Both the position numbers and the translations under genes were made by a program. From Polynucleobacter sp. 86C-FISCH (GTDB lineage Bacteria > Pseudomonadota > Gammaproteobacteria > Burkholderiales > Burkholderiaceae), in the NCBI RefSeq assembly GCF_018882415.1, contig NZ_JACVOL010000001.1:1713531-1777530 (forward strand): a stretch of 64,000 bases of DNA. Reading direction: 5' to 3'. The notes beneath the pieces are model-generated. The model had not been told where the DNA came from, searched no databases, and saw nothing but the letters and a program-made list of their open reading frames with translations. Positions 8,093-17,477 of this stretch are shown in pieces (within the stretch, counting starts at the first letter, position 1; each line of letters opens with the position of its first letter).

Positions 8093-10549
8093 ATGCAATT
8101 TTCTGAATCTTGGCTCCGTCAGTATGTAAACCCATCGCTTGATAGTGATGCGCTTGGTCATGCAATGACTATGGCGGGTTTAGAAGTTGAAGAGCAACAT
8201 TCAGTAGCGCCAGCATTTACTAAGATTGTGATTGCACAAATTTTGTCTGCTGAGCAACATCCTGACGCAGACCGTTTGCGTGTTTGCAAAGTGGATGCAG
8301 GTACTGGTCAAGAGTTACAAATCGTTTGTGGCGCACCTAATGCGCGCGCTGGCATCAAGATTCCTTGCGCAATGGTTGGCGCTGAATTGCCTCCGGCAGA
8401 AGTGGGCGGCAAGCCTTTCCTGATTAAAGTCGGCAAACTACGTGGCGTAGAAAGCCAAGGCATGTTGTGTTCTGGTCGCGAACTTGGATTGGGCGATGAT
8501 CATGAAGGCATCTTAGAATTGCCTGAAGATGCACCAGTCGGAAAAGATATTCGTGAATATCTCAATCTCGATGATCAAATCTACGTCATTAAGCTAACAC
8601 CAAATAAAGCTGATTGCCTCTCATTAATGGGGATGGCAAGAGAAGTCTCAGCAATCACTGGCACTGCACTCTGTGCGCCAAAGTGGACTCCGCCTGCAGT
8701 AACAATCGAAGATAAGCGTAAAGTCACAGTAGAAAATAAAGAGCTTTGCGGACGCTTTGCTGGTCGAGTCATTCGTGGTGTGAATCCGCAAGCTAAAACA
8801 CCCGATTGGATGATTCAGCGTCTTTGTAATGCTGGTCAAAGAAGTATCTCTGCCTTGGTCGACCTTTCTAACTATGTGATGTTAGAAATGGGGCAACCAA
8901 CCCACGTATTTGATATCGATAAATTAAATGGCGACATCAATGTTCGTTGGGCAAAAGCTGGTGAAACACTGGAGCTTCTCAACGGTCAAACAGTGACTTT
9001 GCAAGGTCCGGACTCTGCAGGCAAGATGCAAGAAGCAGGCGTAGTTGCTGATCAGAACGGTCCAGTAGCACTTGCAGGCATCATGGGGGGAAATCACTGC
9101 GCAGTAACAGATGACACTAAGAATATCTATGTTGAAGCAGCTTATTGGCTGCCCTCAGCTATTCAGGGCCGTGCTCGACGTTTTAACTTCAGCACTGATG
9201 CGGCTCACCGTTTCGAACGCGGCGTAGATCCACAAAATACAGTTAATTGCCTGGAATATTTGAGTGCTTTAATCATTGAGGTTTGCGGTGGTCAAGCAGG
9301 CCCAGTGGATGATCAGGTTCTCAATGTTCCAGAGCGTAAGCCGGTCAAAATGCGTTTGTCTAGAGCTGAAAAAGTCATCGGCATTCCGCTAACAAGTGAA
9401 GTAGTGGCTGATGTATTTAAGCGTCTCGGTTTTGAATTCAAGCAAGAGGGTGATGCTTTTGTTATTACACCTCCAAGCTATCGTTTTGATATCGAAATCG
9501 AAGAAGATTTAATTGAAGAAGTCGCACGCATGTACGGCTTCGAAAATATTCCCGATCAACCACCAATAGCCTCATTGAAGATGAGTGCTAAAGCGGAAGC
9601 GAAGCGTGGTATTCATTTACTGCGTCAGCGCTTAGCTTTGCAAGGTTACCAAGAGGCTGTGAACTTTGGTTTTACGGACCTTGAAAGTGAACAGCGTCTT
9701 GCTGGCGCTAAAGAGCAAGATCTCATTAAGGTGCTCAATCCGATCGCCAATCAATATGGCGTGATGCGTAGCAATCTTTGGGGTGGCTTGCTAGGTAACC
9801 TTAAAGCCAATTTAAACCGCGGAGCAGGGCGTGTTCGCCTGTTTGAGACTGGCCGCGTATTTAAGCGCGACCCTAATGTGCAAGAAGAAGCCGGCAAAGT
9901 GGCAGGTTTTCATCAACCGCAAAAAATCGGCGGCTTAGCTTATGGTTCATTCGTACCCGAGCAGTGGTCCAATGCAACGCGTGCAGTAGATTTCTTTGAT
10001 GTGAAGGGTGATCTTGAGCGCGTTTTAGATCCACTGCATTTCGTGACAGAAGCCGCACAGCATCCAGCATTACATCCTGGTCGTTCAGCACAGGTGATTT
10101 TGAAGGCTGGCAAAAACAATATTGCCATTGGTTGGATTGGTGAATTACACCCAGGCTTACAACAAGCGTACGAACTCCCCCAAGCACCAGTGTTGTTTGA
10201 GTTAGATTTAGAGCCTATTCGTGAACTCGGTTTACCTGTACCTGAAGAGTTAAGTAAATTTCCTGCCGTGCAACGAGATTTGGCATTGGTAGTGAAGCAA
10301 AGTGTTTCCGCGCAATCTTTGCTAGATGTCATGGCTGCGAGCAAACAGAATTTTGTACGCAATATTGAGCTCTTTGATGAGTTCAAGCCAAAGGCGGGCT
10401 CGAGCAGCATGGCTGACGATGAGAAGAGTTTAGCTTTCCGTGTCACCCTGTTAAACCCTAATGAAACATTGCAAGATCCCCAAATTGATGCAGTAATGGC
10501 TGCTTTATTGGCTGCCGTTGAGAAAAAGTGCGCAGCCCGTTTGCGCTAG
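8093..10549 (+). CDS. pheT: Phenylalanyl-tRNA synthetase beta subunit
   Basis: Non-catalytic and editing subunit, 818 residues, close to the bacterial norm. The order is a short N-terminal segment (FSESWLRQYV), an EMAP/OB tRNA-binding domain (~40-150, HPDADRLRVCKVD), B3/B4 editing domain (~205-390, with NYVMLEMGQPTHVFD), B5 domain (~405-475), core catalytic-like domain, and C-terminal FDX-ACB domain (~720-818, KFPAVQRDLALVV). It lies 33 bases after pheS and is in the same operon. Confidence 0.97.
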   Translation: MQFSESWLRQYVNPSLDSDALGHAMTMAGLEVEEQHSVAPAFTKIVIAQILSAEQHPDADRLRVCKVDAGTGQELQIVCGAPNARAGIKIPCAMVGAELPPAEVGGKPFLIKVGKLRGVESQGMLCSGRELGLGDDHEGILELPEDAPVGKDIREYLNLDDQIYVIKLTPNKADCLSLMGMAREVSAITGTALCAPKWTPPAVTIEDKRKVTVENKELCGRFAGRVIRGVNPQAKTPDWMIQRLCNAGQRSISALVDLSNYVMLEMGQPTHVFDIDKLNGDINVRWAKAGETLELLNGQTVTLQGPDSAGKMQEAGVVADQNGPVALAGIMGGNHCAVTDDTKNIYVEAAYWLPSAIQGRARRFNFSTDAAHRFERGVDPQNTVNCLEYLSALIIEVCGGQAGPVDDQVLNVPERKPVKMRLSRAEKVIGIPLTSEVVADVFKRLGFEFKQEGDAFVITPPSYRFDIEIEEDLIEEVARMYGFENIPDQPPIASLKMSAKAEAKRGIHLLRQRLALQGYQEAVNFGFTDLESEQRLAGAKEQDLIKVLNPIANQYGVMRSNLWGGLLGNLKANLNRGAGRVRLFETGRVFKRDPNVQEEAGKVAGFHQPQKIGGLAYGSFVPEQWSNATRAVDFFDVKGDLERVLDPLHFVTEAAQHPALHPGRSAQVILKAGKNNIAIGWIGELHPGLQQAYELPQAPVLFELDLEPIRELGLPVPEELSKFPAVQRDLALVVKQSVSAQSLLDVMAASKQNFVRNIELFDEFKPKAGSSSMADDEKSLAFRVTLLNPNETLQDPQIDAVMAALLAAVEKKCAARLR

Positions 10550-10598
10550 GTTTAGTATTAGATATAAATCAAATAATTAGTTACCAAAGAGACTAGCA

Positions 10599-10922
10599 AT
10601 GACCGAATTGATTTCTAACGATACCGTTACTAAGAATGAGCTTTCAGAGGCTCTCTTTGACCAGGTTGGATTGAACAAGCGTGAAGCGAAAGACATGATT
10701 GATGCTTTCTTTGACCGTATTGGCCAATCACTTGAGACGGGCGTAGAAGTAAAGATTTCTGGTTTTGGTAATTTCCAGTTGCGCAATAAATCGGCTCGTC
10801 CTGGCCGAAATCCAAAGACAGGTCAAATGATTCCGATTGCTGCTAGACGCGTAGTAACTTTTCACGCCAGTCAAAAGCTTAAAGATGTAGTGGAGTCACA
10901 TGCTCGAGAAAACCGAGTTTGA
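10599..10922 (+). CDS. ihfA: Integration host factor alpha subunit
   Basis: DNA-bending nucleoid protein that pairs with IHF-beta. The 107-residue chain has the HU/IHF fold. Dimer helices lie in 8-45, and the beta-arm carries the signature [21 protein letters not shown] (about 50-70) that inserts a proline into the minor groove. C-terminal [13 protein letters not shown] is typical. Position after pheT is conserved in proteobacteria. Its 3' end overlaps the next gene by 23 bases. Confidence 0.96.
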   Translation: MTELISNDTVTKNELSEALFDQVGLNKREAKDMIDAFFDRIGQSLETGVEVKISGFGNFQLRNKSARPGRNPKTGQMIPIAARRVVTFHASQKLKDVVESHARENRV

Positions 10923-11250
10923 TGCTGGCTCAGTACTGCTGAGCTCTCAACTTCCCCCAATACCTGCCAAGCGCTATTTCACCATTGGTGAAGTAGCAGA
11001 TCTGTGTGGCGTTCGTTCGCATGTCCTGCGTTACTGGGAGCAAGAGTTTTCCCAGTTAAGCCCGCAAAAACGACGTGGTAACCGTCGCTACTATCAGCAT
11101 CACGAAGTCGTCCTGATCAGAAAAATCCGCTCACTTCTCTATGAAGAGGGTTTTACGATTAGCGGCGCACGCAATCGCCTGGAAGAAGCTCGCGGCGACC
11201 TTCGTCTGCGCGAAGAATTGCAAGCAGTTCTGCAGATTCTCTCTAAATAG
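10900..11250 (+). CDS. MerR-family transcriptional regulator
   Basis: A 116-residue protein with an N-terminal MerR-type winged HTH (about 26-95). It shows [25 protein letters not shown], then [34 protein letters not shown], followed by a short helix for dimerisation. No cysteine-rich effector-binding loop is present, so it is not a metal sensor of the classical kind. It belongs to the short MerR proteins coupled to ihfA in betaproteobacteria, whose targets are unknown. The ATG at 10900 lies inside ihfA, so translation is probably coupled. tRNA-Pro follows 25 bases downstream. Confidence 0.9.
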   Translation: MLEKTEFDAGSVLLSSQLPPIPAKRYFTIGEVADLCGVRSHVLRYWEQEFSQLSPQKRRGNRRYYQHHEVVLIRKIRSLLYEEGFTISGARNRLEEARGDLRLREELQAVLQILSK

Positions 11251-11275
11251 TTACTGATACAATTTTGTCTTTCGT

Positions 11276-11352
<77 letters not shown>

Positions 11353-11386
11353 TTCAACTTCATCCCATACTTTCAGAATTCATTTC

Positions 11387-11800
11387 ATGACAAGCACTGA
11401 TAAAACCACAGAGTATTTTGGACTCAAGATTCCTTTTTTAGCGCACTTAGGCGTAGTTCCTGAATATGCAAAAGATGGCAAGTCTCGGATCAGCCTGGAG
11501 ATTAGACCTGAATATGAAAATAGCTTTGGAATTGCCCACGGCGGCGTCATTATGACCTTGCTCGATTTTGCGATGGGAGCAGCAGCTAGAAGCACTACTG
11601 ACGTTCCTCTTGGTGCAATGACGATTGATATGACCGTCAGCTTTTTACGGCCTAGCGTGGGCAAAATCGCCGTTGAAGGCACCATTTTGAAGCCGGGCAA
11701 AACCATTAACTATTGTGAGGCGATTGTTTTGAATGAGGCGGGGGAGATAACCGCTAAATCTAGCGGAACCTTTATGCTTAGAAAATCGAGTGCACCTTAA
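11387..11800 (+). CDS. PaaI-type hotdog thioesterase
   Basis: A 137-residue single hotdog domain. The active-site region NSFGIAHGGVIMTLLDFAMG (about 46-65) is the hallmark of the PaaI/4HBT-II acyl-CoA thioesterases, and the second half has the beta-strand run MTIDMTVSFLRPS. It probably hydrolyses an acyl- or aryl-CoA, but the substrate cannot be read from the sequence. It stands alone between tRNA-Pro and the H-NS gene; start ATG at 11387. Confidence 0.88.
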   Translation: MTSTDKTTEYFGLKIPFLAHLGVVPEYAKDGKSRISLEIRPEYENSFGIAHGGVIMTLLDFAMGAAARSTTDVPLGAMTIDMTVSFLRPSVGKIAVEGTILKPGKTINYCEAIVLNEAGEITAKSSGTFMLRKSSAP

Positions 11801-11891
11801 TTAAGCATAGTATTTATAAGGATTATGTCTTTTATTTAATTTAATTGATATAGCACTAATAAATATAGGTTAATAATCTCAATAATATATA

Positions 11892-11919
11892 TTGTCAGGC
11901 AGTTTAATTTATATATAAT
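11892..11919 (+). promoter_or_regulatory. Sigma-70 promoter of the H-NS gene
   Basis: TTGTCA (11892-11897) and TATAAT (11914-11919) are separated by 16 bases, close to consensus. The surrounding 11800-11983 spacer is strongly AT-rich, a likely target for H-NS autorepression. The predicted leader is about 58 nt and contains ATGCAG...CTGCAT arms near 11930-11950. Confidence 0.65.
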
Positions 11920-11983
11920 CACTCTCTAATGCAGTTTATTTACGCTGCATATATCTACTTATTATTCGGAGAGTGAAAACAAT

Positions 11984-12268
11984 ATGCCTTCTTATAAAGA
12001 GCTTTTAGCCCAACGCGAGCAGTTGGATAAACAGATTAAAGAAGCAATTGCCCTAGAAAAGGCAGATGGTATCGCCAAGGCAAAGGTCATTATTGAGCAA
12101 TACAACCTAACTGCTGCTGACTTATTTAGCCGTAAAGCGGGCGTTAAGAGTGCTGGCGGCAAGGTTGCCCCTAAATATCGCAATCCTTCTACAGGTGAAA
12201 CTTGGACTGGTCGCGGCAAGGCGCCTAAGTGGATTGAGGGTAGAGATCGCAGTAGTTATTTAATCTAA
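11984..12268 (+). CDS. H-NS family nucleoid-associated protein
   Basis: A 94-residue small H-NS of the Burkholderia type, which coats AT-rich DNA and silences genes. The N-terminal coiled coil (5-45, KELLAQREQLDKQIKEAI) mediates oligomerisation. The C-terminal DNA-binding part contains KYRNPSTGETWTGRGKAPKW (about 64-83), the core minor-groove-binding loop. GGAGAG just upstream of the ATG at 11984 is a good Shine-Dalgarno. A strong promoter and a strong terminator bracket the gene, so it is monocistronic. Confidence 0.93.
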   Translation: MPSYKELLAQREQLDKQIKEAIALEKADGIAKAKVIIEQYNLTAADLFSRKAGVKSAGGKVAPKYRNPSTGETWTGRGKAPKWIEGRDRSSYLI

Positions 12269-12295
12269 ATCCTTGTTTTAGTTGGGATTTAATAC

Positions 12296-12321
12296 AAAAG
12301 GCCGCAAATTGCGGCCTTTTT
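12296..12321. terminator. Bidirectional intrinsic terminator after the H-NS gene
   Basis: GGCCGC (12300-12305) and GCGGCC (12311-12316) form the stem, flanked by AAAA and TTTTT. It ends the H-NS gene and, read on the other strand, the convergent gene ending at 12353. Confidence 0.9.
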
Positions 12322-12352
12322 GTTTGATTCGGCGTTCCTATCTGGCTAAATG

Positions 12353-13051
12353 TTATGCGCACTTCCTAGTAAGGGCCTCAACAAATAGTGGCTCTAATAA
12401 TTCATGCCTGCTTCCATGGGTCCAACTTCCCTCTGCTTCTGGATTGGTGGCTGGATAGCCAATAATGAGCGGATTGAGGTCAATAAGGCCGTTTTTGAGT
12501 TCCTTTTTGATGCTTTCGCTTAACGGGGGTTTGCCGCCTGAATTCTCATCCGCAAGAGTGACTACGCCAGGATGTAGCTTAATAAAACCTTCATCTACTA
12601 GAATAGGTATGCGCTGTGTATCCTTGTTTTTACTAAGATAATGGATTAAATGGACTTGCTCTACCGGGGGAATAAGGGCATCCAAAAAGATCAAATCAGG
12701 GGCTATGGATACGGCTTTCATGAGACCCTCTAGACTATCTACTGCCATTTCCATATCCACTTTGAGCTGCCAATCGGCAATGGCCTCTATTAATTCTTGC
12801 CCATTTTCAGATCTTCTAAATATCCCCATAGCAACGCAGTTTTGGGTTGTCTTTTGGCGCATAGCTCTCTTTCTGCGTTGTAACTGCTGCTCCAACGAAC
12901 TGGCTAATATCCGGCGGTGTCCTCCCCGAGTCTTCCAGGCAATTAATTCACCCAATTCCACCATTTTCTGAACGGTGCCCAAGGAAACTTGTAAAACCTT
13001 GGCGCTTTGGCGGGTGCTGAGATATTCCGTTTCTGGGGTAATTGATTTCAT
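12353..13051 (-). CDS. Excisionase-type HTH protein with receiver-like domain
   Basis: A 232-residue protein. Residues 10-57 form a MerR/Xis-like winged HTH (YLSTRQSAKVLQVSLGTVQK, then WKTRGGHRRI) that should bind DNA. Residues ~72-152 resemble a CheY receiver: APDLIFLDALIPP places D124 at the phospho-acceptor position and RIPILV fits beta-4. The N-terminal acidic pair of true receivers is absent (VAMGIFRRSEN), and the region after 152 does not give a convincing Lys motif, so phosphorylation is doubtful. The last ~70 residues are unrecognised. It is transcribed convergently with the H-NS gene and divergently from odhA. Possible stand-alone regulator with a degenerate receiver; target unknown. 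Confidence 0.75.
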   Translation of the reverse strand: MKSITPETEYLSTRQSAKVLQVSLGTVQKMVELGELIAWKTRGGHRRILASSLEQQLQRRKRAMRQKTTQNCVAMGIFRRSENGQELIEAIADWQLKVDMEMAVDSLEGLMKAVSIAPDLIFLDALIPPVEQVHLIHYLSKNKDTQRIPILVDEGFIKLHPGVVTLADENSGGKPPLSESIKKELKNGLIDLNPLIIGYPATNPEAEGSWTHGSRHELLEPLFVEALTRKCA

Positions 13052-13321
13052 ATTTCCCTTAATTTCATTTAATTGTTTGAAGATTTAGAGAATAAAAATC
13101 AAAATCATTTGAATCTGTCGGCAATCCTTTAAAGAGGGGTAGGAAAGTTCTTATTAATTGCTCTAAATAGGGAGATACCCCCAAAACCCCTTAAATCAGG
13201 GAAAGCCCTTTATGTATCAATGGTCATTCGTGTTAAATTACTGTCGTAGTACCGGTATTTGCACAGATCAATTCGTGAAGCGGTATAGCCGTAGAGCGGA
13301 TGGTTTTAACCACAGTTTTTA

Positions 13322-13336
13322 ATCGGGAAACCCGAT
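13322..13336 (+). promoter_or_regulatory. Hairpin just upstream of the odhA ribosome-binding site
   Basis: ATCGGG (13322-13327) and CCCGAT (13331-13336) make a perfect 6-bp stem with an AAA loop, directly before GAAAGG, the likely Shine-Dalgarno. It could tune translation. The rest of the 13052-13350 spacer shows no further clear element. Confidence 0.4.
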
Positions 13337-13350
13337 GAAAGGTGAGCATC

Positions 13351-16206
13351 ATGATGCAGGATCAAAGAGATAACTCCTATCTCTTCGGCGGAAACGCCCC
13401 CTACGTAGAGGAACTCTACGAATCCTACTTGCACGATCCAGCTTCCGTAGCTGATCATTGGCGAGATTATTTCGATAACGTGAAACAGGTTCCAGCAGTT
13501 GATGGTTCATCTCGAACTGACATTGCGCACGGACCGATTGTTGCTTCATTTGCTGAGCGCGCTAAGCAAGGTCCTATCAGAACGATTTCTGATTCGGCTG
13601 ACTCAGAGATGGGCCGCAAACGCGTTGCTGTTCAGCAGTTAATTGCCGCGTATCGTAACGTTGGCAATCGCTGGGCAAACTTAGATCCATTAAAGCGGAC
13701 AGAGCGCCAGGATATTCCTGAGTTAGATCCCGCTTTCTATGGCTTTACTGATGGCGATATGGATATCGTCTTCAATACAAGTAATACATTCTTCGGCAAG
13801 AACGAAATGTCTTTGCGCGATTTGCTCCAAGCATTGCGCGAAACATATTGCGGCACGATAGGTGTCGAGTTCATGTTCATTGCCGATCAAAAGATTAAGA
13901 AGTGGTGGCAAGAGAAGTTGGAGTCCATTCGCTCAACTCCACAATTTAATGTGGAAGAGAAGCGTCAGATTTTGGACCGCGTAACTGCTGCTGAAGGTCT
14001 AGAGCGTTACCTCCAGGCTAAGTATGTTGGTCAAAAGCGCTTCTCCTTAGAGGGTGGCGAGAGCTTTATTGCTTGTATGGACGAGTTGATTCGTGATGCA
14101 GGCAATAAAGGCGTTCAAGAGATCGTTATTGGTATGGCCCACCGTGGTCGTCTCAACGTATTGGTAAACACCTTGGGCAAAATGCCTAAAGACTTGTTTG
14201 CAGAGTTTGAGCACAAAGGCCCTGAAACATTACCTGCGGGTGACGTGAAGTATCACCAAGGCTTCTCAAGCGATATTTCTACTCCTGGCGGTCCGGTTCA
14301 CTTGTCATTGGCATTTAACCCATCCCATTTGGAGATTGTTAACCCAGTAGTTGAAGGTTCTGCACGTGCTCGTATGGAGCGTCGCGGTGACATGTTGGGT
14401 GAGCAAGTAATGCCAGTTTTAGTTCATGGCGATGCTGCGATTGCGGGTCAGGGCGTAATGCAAGAGACTTTGGCGATGTCTGAGGTTCGCGGTTACTCCA
14501 CCGGCGGTACAGTTCACATTGTGATTAACAACCAAATTGGTTTCACAACTTCTGATCCACGTGACTTGCGTTCCAGCTTGTATTGCACGGACATCATGAA
14601 GATTGTTGATGCCCCTGTATTGCACGTGAACGGTGATGATCCTGAAGCGGTAGTTTTAGCTACAAAGTTAGCTCTCGAATTCCGCATGAAGTTTCATAAG
14701 GATGTTGCGATTGACATCATTTGCTTCCGTAAGCTTGGTCACAATGAGCAAGATACGCCTGCAATGACTCAGCCTTTGATGTACAAAATCATTGCTGCGC
14801 ATCCTGGAACGCGTAAGGTTTATGCCGACAGATTAGAGGCGCAAGGTGTATTGCCTGCTGGTACTGGTGACCTGATGGTTAAAGAGTATCGCGCTGCAAT
14901 GGATGAAGGTAAGCAGACATCTGATCCAGTATTGAGTAACTTCAAAGGTAAGTTTGCTGTGGATTGGTCTCCATTCTTAAATAAGAAGTGGACCGATGAA
15001 GCCGATACAGCGATTCCGTTGACTGAGTGGAAGCGCTTGGCTGAGAAGATTTCTACTATTCCAGAAGGTTTCAAAGCACACCCATTAGTTGCTAAGGTTT
15101 ATAACGACCGCGCAGCAATGGGTCGTGGCGAGGCAAACATTGACTGGGGTATGGGTGAGCATATGGCTTTCGCATCTTTAGTTGCAAGTGGCTACCCAGT
15201 ACGCTTGTCTGGCGAGGACAGTGGACGCGGCACCTTTACTCACCGTCATGCGGTATTGCATGAGCAAAACCGTGAGAAGTGGGATACAGGTACTTACATT
15301 GCACTTCAGCATGTCACAAAGGATCAAGCACCGTTTGTGGTGATTGACTCTATTCTTTCTGAAGAGGCAGTTCTTGGATTCGAGTACGGTTACGCTGCAG
15401 CTGAACCAAACACACTCACTATCTGGGAAGCTCAATTCGGTGACTTTGCTAACGGCGCACAGGTTGTTATTGACCAGTTCATCGCTTCTGGCGAAGTGAA
15501 GTGGGGTCGTGCCAATGGTTTAGTAATGATGTTGCCGCACGGTTATGAAGGTCAAGGCCCAGAGCATTCCTCTGCACGTCTTGAGCGCTTTATGCAGTTA
15601 TGTGCTGATACCAATATGCAGGTTATTCAGCCGACTACCGCAGCGCAAATCTTCCACGTATTGCGTCGTCAGATGATTCGTCAGTTCCGCAAGCCGCTGA
15701 TCTTGATGACACCAAAATCATTGCTGCGTAATAAAGAAGCTGCATCACCTTTATCTGAATTTACAAAAGGTGGTTTCCAAACTGTTATTGGTGAGCGTGA
15801 TGAGTCTCTCGACGCTAAACAAGTCACTCGTTTGGTAATGTGTTCAGGCAAGGTCTATTACGACTTGGTTAAGCAACGTGCCGAGAAGAAGATTGGCGAT
15901 GTTGCCATTATTCGCTTGGAGCAGTTGTATCCATTCCCGCACAAAGCAGTGACTGCTGAAATGAAGAAATATCCAAAGTTGGAAGACGTGGTTTGGTGTC
16001 AAGATGAGCCACAAAACCAGGGTGCTTGGTTCTTCGTGCAACACAATATCTTGGAAAACATGTCTGATGGTATGAAGTTGGGCTATGCAGGCCGTCCTGC
16101 ATCAGCATCACCAGCTTGTGGTTATGCCCATCTCCACCAAGAACAGCAGAAGTCTTTACTGAATGCGGCATTTGCCAAACTCAAAGGTTACGTGATCACG
16201 AAATAA
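13351..16206 (+). CDS. odhA: 2-oxoglutarate dehydrogenase E1 component
   Basis: Thiamine-diphosphate enzyme decarboxylating 2-oxoglutarate in the TCA cycle, first part of the OGDH complex. About 951 residues, as expected for E1o. The N-terminal E2-binding stretch is visible (SYLFGGNAPYVEELYESYL). The ThDP-binding domain has GMAHRGRLNVLVN and the metal-site region GDDPEAVVLATKLALEFR, and ICFRKLGHNEQDTPAMTQP is diagnostic. The transketolase-like Pyr domain has SGEDSGRGTFTHRHAVLH. ATGs at 13351 and 13354 are both plausible; a GTG at 13342 overlaps the Shine-Dalgarno and is unlikely. First gene of odhA-sucB-lpdA-zapE. (Also called sucA.). Confidence 0.96.
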   Translation: MMQDQRDNSYLFGGNAPYVEELYESYLHDPASVADHWRDYFDNVKQVPAVDGSSRTDIAHGPIVASFAERAKQGPIRTISDSADSEMGRKRVAVQQLIAAYRNVGNRWANLDPLKRTERQDIPELDPAFYGFTDGDMDIVFNTSNTFFGKNEMSLRDLLQALRETYCGTIGVEFMFIADQKIKKWWQEKLESIRSTPQFNVEEKRQILDRVTAAEGLERYLQAKYVGQKRFSLEGGESFIACMDELIRDAGNKGVQEIVIGMAHRGRLNVLVNTLGKMPKDLFAEFEHKGPETLPAGDVKYHQGFSSDISTPGGPVHLSLAFNPSHLEIVNPVVEGSARARMERRGDMLGEQVMPVLVHGDAAIAGQGVMQETLAMSEVRGYSTGGTVHIVINNQIGFTTSDPRDLRSSLYCTDIMKIVDAPVLHVNGDDPEAVVLATKLALEFRMKFHKDVAIDIICFRKLGHNEQDTPAMTQPLMYKIIAAHPGTRKVYADRLEAQGVLPAGTGDLMVKEYRAAMDEGKQTSDPVLSNFKGKFAVDWSPFLNKKWTDEADTAIPLTEWKRLAEKISTIPEGFKAHPLVAKVYNDRAAMGRGEANIDWGMGEHMAFASLVASGYPVRLSGEDSGRGTFTHRHAVLHEQNREKWDTGTYIALQHVTKDQAPFVVIDSILSEEAVLGFEYGYAAAEPNTLTIWEAQFGDFANGAQVVIDQFIASGEVKWGRANGLVMMLPHGYEGQGPEHSSARLERFMQLCADTNMQVIQPTTAAQIFHVLRRQMIRQFRKPLILMTPKSLLRNKEAASPLSEFTKGGFQTVIGERDESLDAKQVTRLVMCSGKVYYDLVKQRAEKKIGDVAIIRLEQLYPFPHKAVTAEMKKYPKLEDVVWCQDEPQNQGAWFFVQHNILENMSDGMKLGYAGRPASASPACGYAHLHQEQQKSLLNAAFAKLKGYVITK

Positions 16207-16250
16207 TCGTCTTCATAACTCAACATACACATATATAAACAGGATTAATC

Positions 16251-17465
16251 ATGGCTATTTTCGAAGTTAAAGTTCCACAACTCTCCGAGTCAGTTGCTGA
16301 AGCAACTTTGTTGCAATGGAAAAAGAAGGTTGGTGACGCTGTTGGTCAAGACGAGATCTTGATCGAAATCGAAACAGATAAAGTGGTTCTCGAAGTTCCA
16401 GCTCCATCTGCTGGTGTTTTGACAGAAATCGTTGTTGCTGACGGCGGTACTGTTGTTGCCGAGCAGTTAATTGCGAAGATCGACAGCACTGCTGTTGCAG
16501 CCGCAGCTCCTGTTGCAGCCGCACCTGCACCAGCTGCTGCTCCTGCCGCAGCTCCAGCGCCTGCTAAAGCAGCTGCTCCTGCAGCTAAAGCTGGCGCAGC
16601 CGCAGCTCCTTCAGCTGCAAAAATTCTTGCTGAGAAGGGTGTCGATGCTGGTCAAGTTGCTGGTTCTGGACGCGATGGTCGCATCACTAAAGGTGATGCA
16701 TTAAATGCTTCTGCAGGTGGTGCTAAGTCTGCTGCATTGCCAAGCGCACCAATTCCAACTGGCGATCGTCCAGAAGAGCGCGTTCCAATGAGCCGTTTGC
16801 GTGCTCGTATTGCTGAGCGTTTGCTCGAGTCTCAAGCAAACAACGCCATCTTGACTACATTCAATGAAGTCAACATGGGCCCAGTGATTGCTTTGCGTAA
16901 CAAATACAAAGACCAGTTTGAGAAGACTCATGGCGTGAAGTTAGGCTTCATGTCTTTCTTCGTTAAAGCGGCAACACACGCTTTGAAGAAATTCCCATTA
17001 CTCAATGCTTCTGTTGACGGTAATGACATCGTTTACCACGGTTACTTTGATATCGGTATCGCTGTGAGCTCACCGCGTGGCTTGGTAGTTCCAATTCTGC
17101 GTGATGTTGACCAAATGAATTTGGCTGACATCGAGAAGAAGATTGCCGAGTTCGGCACTAAAGCTCGTGAAGGTAAGTTGTCTATTGAAGAATTGACTGG
17201 CGGCACATTCTCCATCTCTAACGGTGGCGTATTCGGCTCCATGCTTTCTACTCCGATCATCAACCCACCACAATCCGCTATTTTGGGTATCCACGCTACT
17301 AAAGACCGTGCTGTTGTTGAAAACGGTCAAGTAGTTGTTCGCCCAATTAACTACCTTGCTTTGTCATACGATCACCGCATCATTGACGGCCGTGAGGCTG
17401 TGCTTGGTTTAGTTGCTATGAAGGATGCGTTGGAAGATCCTTCACGTCTTCTCCTTGACTTGTAA
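16251..17465 (+). CDS. sucB: Dihydrolipoyl succinyltransferase (E2 of 2-oxoglutarate dehydrogenase)
   Basis: Transfers the succinyl group from lipoyl-lysine to CoA and forms the OGDH core. The single N-terminal lipoyl domain has K44 in [11 protein letters not shown] as the lipoylation site. A flexible Ala/Pro linker (~80-118, encoded by a repetitive GCA/GCT/CCT tract at 16495-16620) leads to the peripheral subunit-binding domain (~120-152, [13 protein letters not shown]). The catalytic domain ends in [12 protein letters not shown] with H375 and D379. 404 residues; AGGATTA upstream is the ribosome-binding site. lpdA begins 12 bases after the stop. Confidence 0.97.
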   Translation: MAIFEVKVPQLSESVAEATLLQWKKKVGDAVGQDEILIEIETDKVVLEVPAPSAGVLTEIVVADGGTVVAEQLIAKIDSTAVAAAAPVAAAPAPAAAPAAAPAPAKAAAPAAKAGAAAAPSAAKILAEKGVDAGQVAGSGRDGRITKGDALNASAGGAKSAALPSAPIPTGDRPEERVPMSRLRARIAERLLESQANNAILTTFNEVNMGPVIALRNKYKDQFEKTHGVKLGFMSFFVKAATHALKKFPLLNASVDGNDIVYHGYFDIGIAVSSPRGLVVPILRDVDQMNLADIEKKIAEFGTKAREGKLSIEELTGGTFSISNGGVFGSMLSTPIINPPQSAILGIHATKDRAVVENGQVVVRPINYLALSYDHRIIDGREAVLGLVAMKDALEDPSRLLLDL

Positions 17466-17477
17466 GAAGGGAAGATC

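Noticed and set aside
9940..10446. Long antisense open frame (168 codons) inside pheT
   Set aside because: It mirrors a highly conserved gene, starts without a ribosome site and encodes Ser/Cys-rich sequence with no recognised domain; a coding shadow.
12353..13051. Prophage excisionase
   Set aside because: No integrase, attachment repeat or phage gene is near, and the protein continues into a receiver-like domain.
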